DNA of 64,000 bases from Mycobacterium sp. 155 (lineage in GTDB: Bacteria > Actinomycetota > Actinomycetes > Mycobacteriales > Mycobacteriaceae). The notes under the pieces are model-generated. The model did not search any database. It had not been told where the DNA came from and saw only the letters and a program-made list of their open reading frames with translations. The position numbers and the translations under genes are program-made. This document shows, one piece after another, positions 63,244 to 64,000 of the stretch. The DNA lies in the NCBI RefSeq assembly GCF_000373905.1, contig NZ_KB892705.1, forward strand, positions 4,398,375-4,462,374, written 5' to 3'. How positions within the stretch are numbered: the stretch's first letter is position 1; every line of letters begins with the position of its first letter.

Positions 63244-63255
63244 CCCTTCTGGTCG

Positions 63256-63284
63256 GAGCCCGGACGCCACGCGCGTCCGGGCTC
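63256..63284 (+). terminator. Terminator of His-rich peptide gene 5
   Basis: The same 12-bp stem GAGCCCGGACGC / GCGTCCGGGCTC with a 5-base loop, followed by TTGCCGG. The stretch from here to 63473 shows no gene. Confidence 0.85.
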
Positions 63285-63473
63285 TTGCCGGTCGCTGGAG
63301 TCACATGCGCCCAGGAGCCCCGGCGCGGGTGTGGGTGTCGTGGTGCCCGGCTGTTAGCGACAATCACCTCATCAGTAACCGCGGAAGTGAGCGGTCCCGC
63401 GATGTCCGACGCGCAGCGAGGTGCGTCGTTGTGGGATGCAACTATCGACAACTGGCATCTGCGGAAGCCGCGA

Positions 63474-64000
63474 CTAGCGTTCTCGAAGGATGTCGTGCTG
63501 AGCCGCGGATTCTGGGCATGGAAACGCAGCTTTCCTTGTCCCTGAGCGGAGTTCGGTGATGCGGACGATGACTTGCTCATAGCTGAGTCCGGTCTCTGCG
63601 AGCAGGCATCCGATCACCGTGCTGGTGCGGCCTTTACCGCCCCGGCAGTGCACGTACACCGTTCGGCCCGCGTCCAGCTCGGTGTGGATGCGTTCGAGGA
63701 TGGCGTCGTAGCCGGCGCGGTCGAGTACGCCGTAGTCGGGGATGGGGTGCGTGAACCGGCGTACTGTGCGGCCCGCATGTTGGGCCGCTGCCTGCAATTG
63801 GTCGTCGTACGGGGTCAGGCCGTCGTGTTCGGCGGTCAGGTCAATGATGGTGCTGACGCCGGCCTCGGTCAGGAGGCGCAGCTTGGTTGCGACCTTCTCA
63901 CGTGTTGTGGCGCCTGGGTATTCGCCGGCCAAGAGATTGGGTGCGACCCAGAATGCGTGGAGGACGTCGTCATGTGGCCATAGCGGTGGTCTGTCGTACG
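63474..64000 (-). CDS. Tyrosine/dual-specificity phosphatase-like protein, N-terminus cut by window edge
   Basis: The frame is open to base 64000, so the true start lies outside. The visible 175 residues include WVAPNLLAGEYPGA, DLTAEHDG and the P-loop VHCRGGKGRTSTVIG, which fits the C-x5-R signature (CRGGKGR) of cysteine phosphatases. The general acid may be Asp in HPIPDYGV. Substrate unknown. The nearest internal start is a TTG at 63932. Confidence 0.88.
   Translation of the reverse strand, partial: YDRPPLWPHDDVLHAFWVAPNLLAGEYPGATTREKVATKLRLLTEAGVSTIIDLTAEHDGLTPYDDQLQAAAQHAGRTVRRFTHPIPDYGVLDRAGYDAILERIHTELDAGRTVYVHCRGGKGRTSTVIGCLLAETGLSYEQVIVRITELRSGTRKAAFPCPESAAQHDILRER

Overview
The window is high-GC chromosomal DNA of a mycobacterium, probably a rapidly growing Mycolicibacterium. 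From 1 to about 35.1 kb the gene order follows, from memory, the Mycobacterium tuberculosis Rv0541c-Rv0566c block: menE, a DUF3349 gene, pitA, a VOC gene, an SDR gene, menB, an amidohydrolase, fadD8, menC, bpoC, menD, mgtA, menG (menH in M. tuberculosis naming), menJ, grcC1, htpX, gpsA and yajQ. This is the menaquinone and polyprenoid locus, with MmpS/MmpL and FadD-type enzymes as further mycobacterial markers. Calls rest on reading translations and motifs; no database search was run.

Region 1 (1-35.3 kb). The menaquinone genes are spread over both strands. Insertions relative to the remembered order include a tetR-mmpS-mmpL module (6.5-10.6 kb) and an ISL3-family insertion sequence (26.46-27.92 kb) between tspO and menJ. 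The pit trio (pitA, small membrane protein, DUF3349) is turned relative to its neighbours. menC carries a single-base frameshift in a C run. An MFS/ArsR divergent pair has two clear operators. The block closes with yajQ and a tRNA-Tyr with a terminator.

Region 2 (35.4-40.8 kb). A GjpA-type porin-like exported protein lies behind two adjacent IdeR-like iron boxes. A proline/threonine-rich mycobacterial membrane protein and a multi-pass membrane protein follow.

Region 3 (40.8-46.2 kb). A visibly lower-GC island encodes a compact class I lanthipeptide-type RiPP locus: a stand-alone elimination-domain protein, a LanB glutamylation-domain protein, a 74-aa Cys-containing precursor candidate and a LanC cyclase with all zinc ligands. 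It is bounded by 15-bp near-perfect inverted repeats that overlap the stop codons of the flanking genes. No transporter or leader protease is present.

Region 4 (46.2-55.7 kb). A TetR/hydrolase operon with a strong palindromic operator is followed by a second, paralogous pit operon whose DUF3349 gene is reduced to a 13-codon stub. Then come a membrane protein joining a kinase-like fold to an LPG-synthase-type membrane domain, a Ser/Thr kinase with an extracytoplasmic solute-binding domain, a GH25-like enzyme and an aquaporin.

Region 5 (55.8-64 kb). Five paralogous genes encode exported, strikingly His-rich peptides of about 70 aa. Each has the same leader, with a 14-bp palindrome 143-145 bp before the ATG, and several have matching terminators. 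Between them lie intact genes (patatin, NYN-domain protein, Fic protein, nuclease-like hypothetical, tyrosine phosphatase) and decayed ones (VOC protein, KasA/B-type ketosynthase, rifampin ADP-ribosyltransferase). This peptide family and the lanthipeptide island are the most interesting parts of the window.
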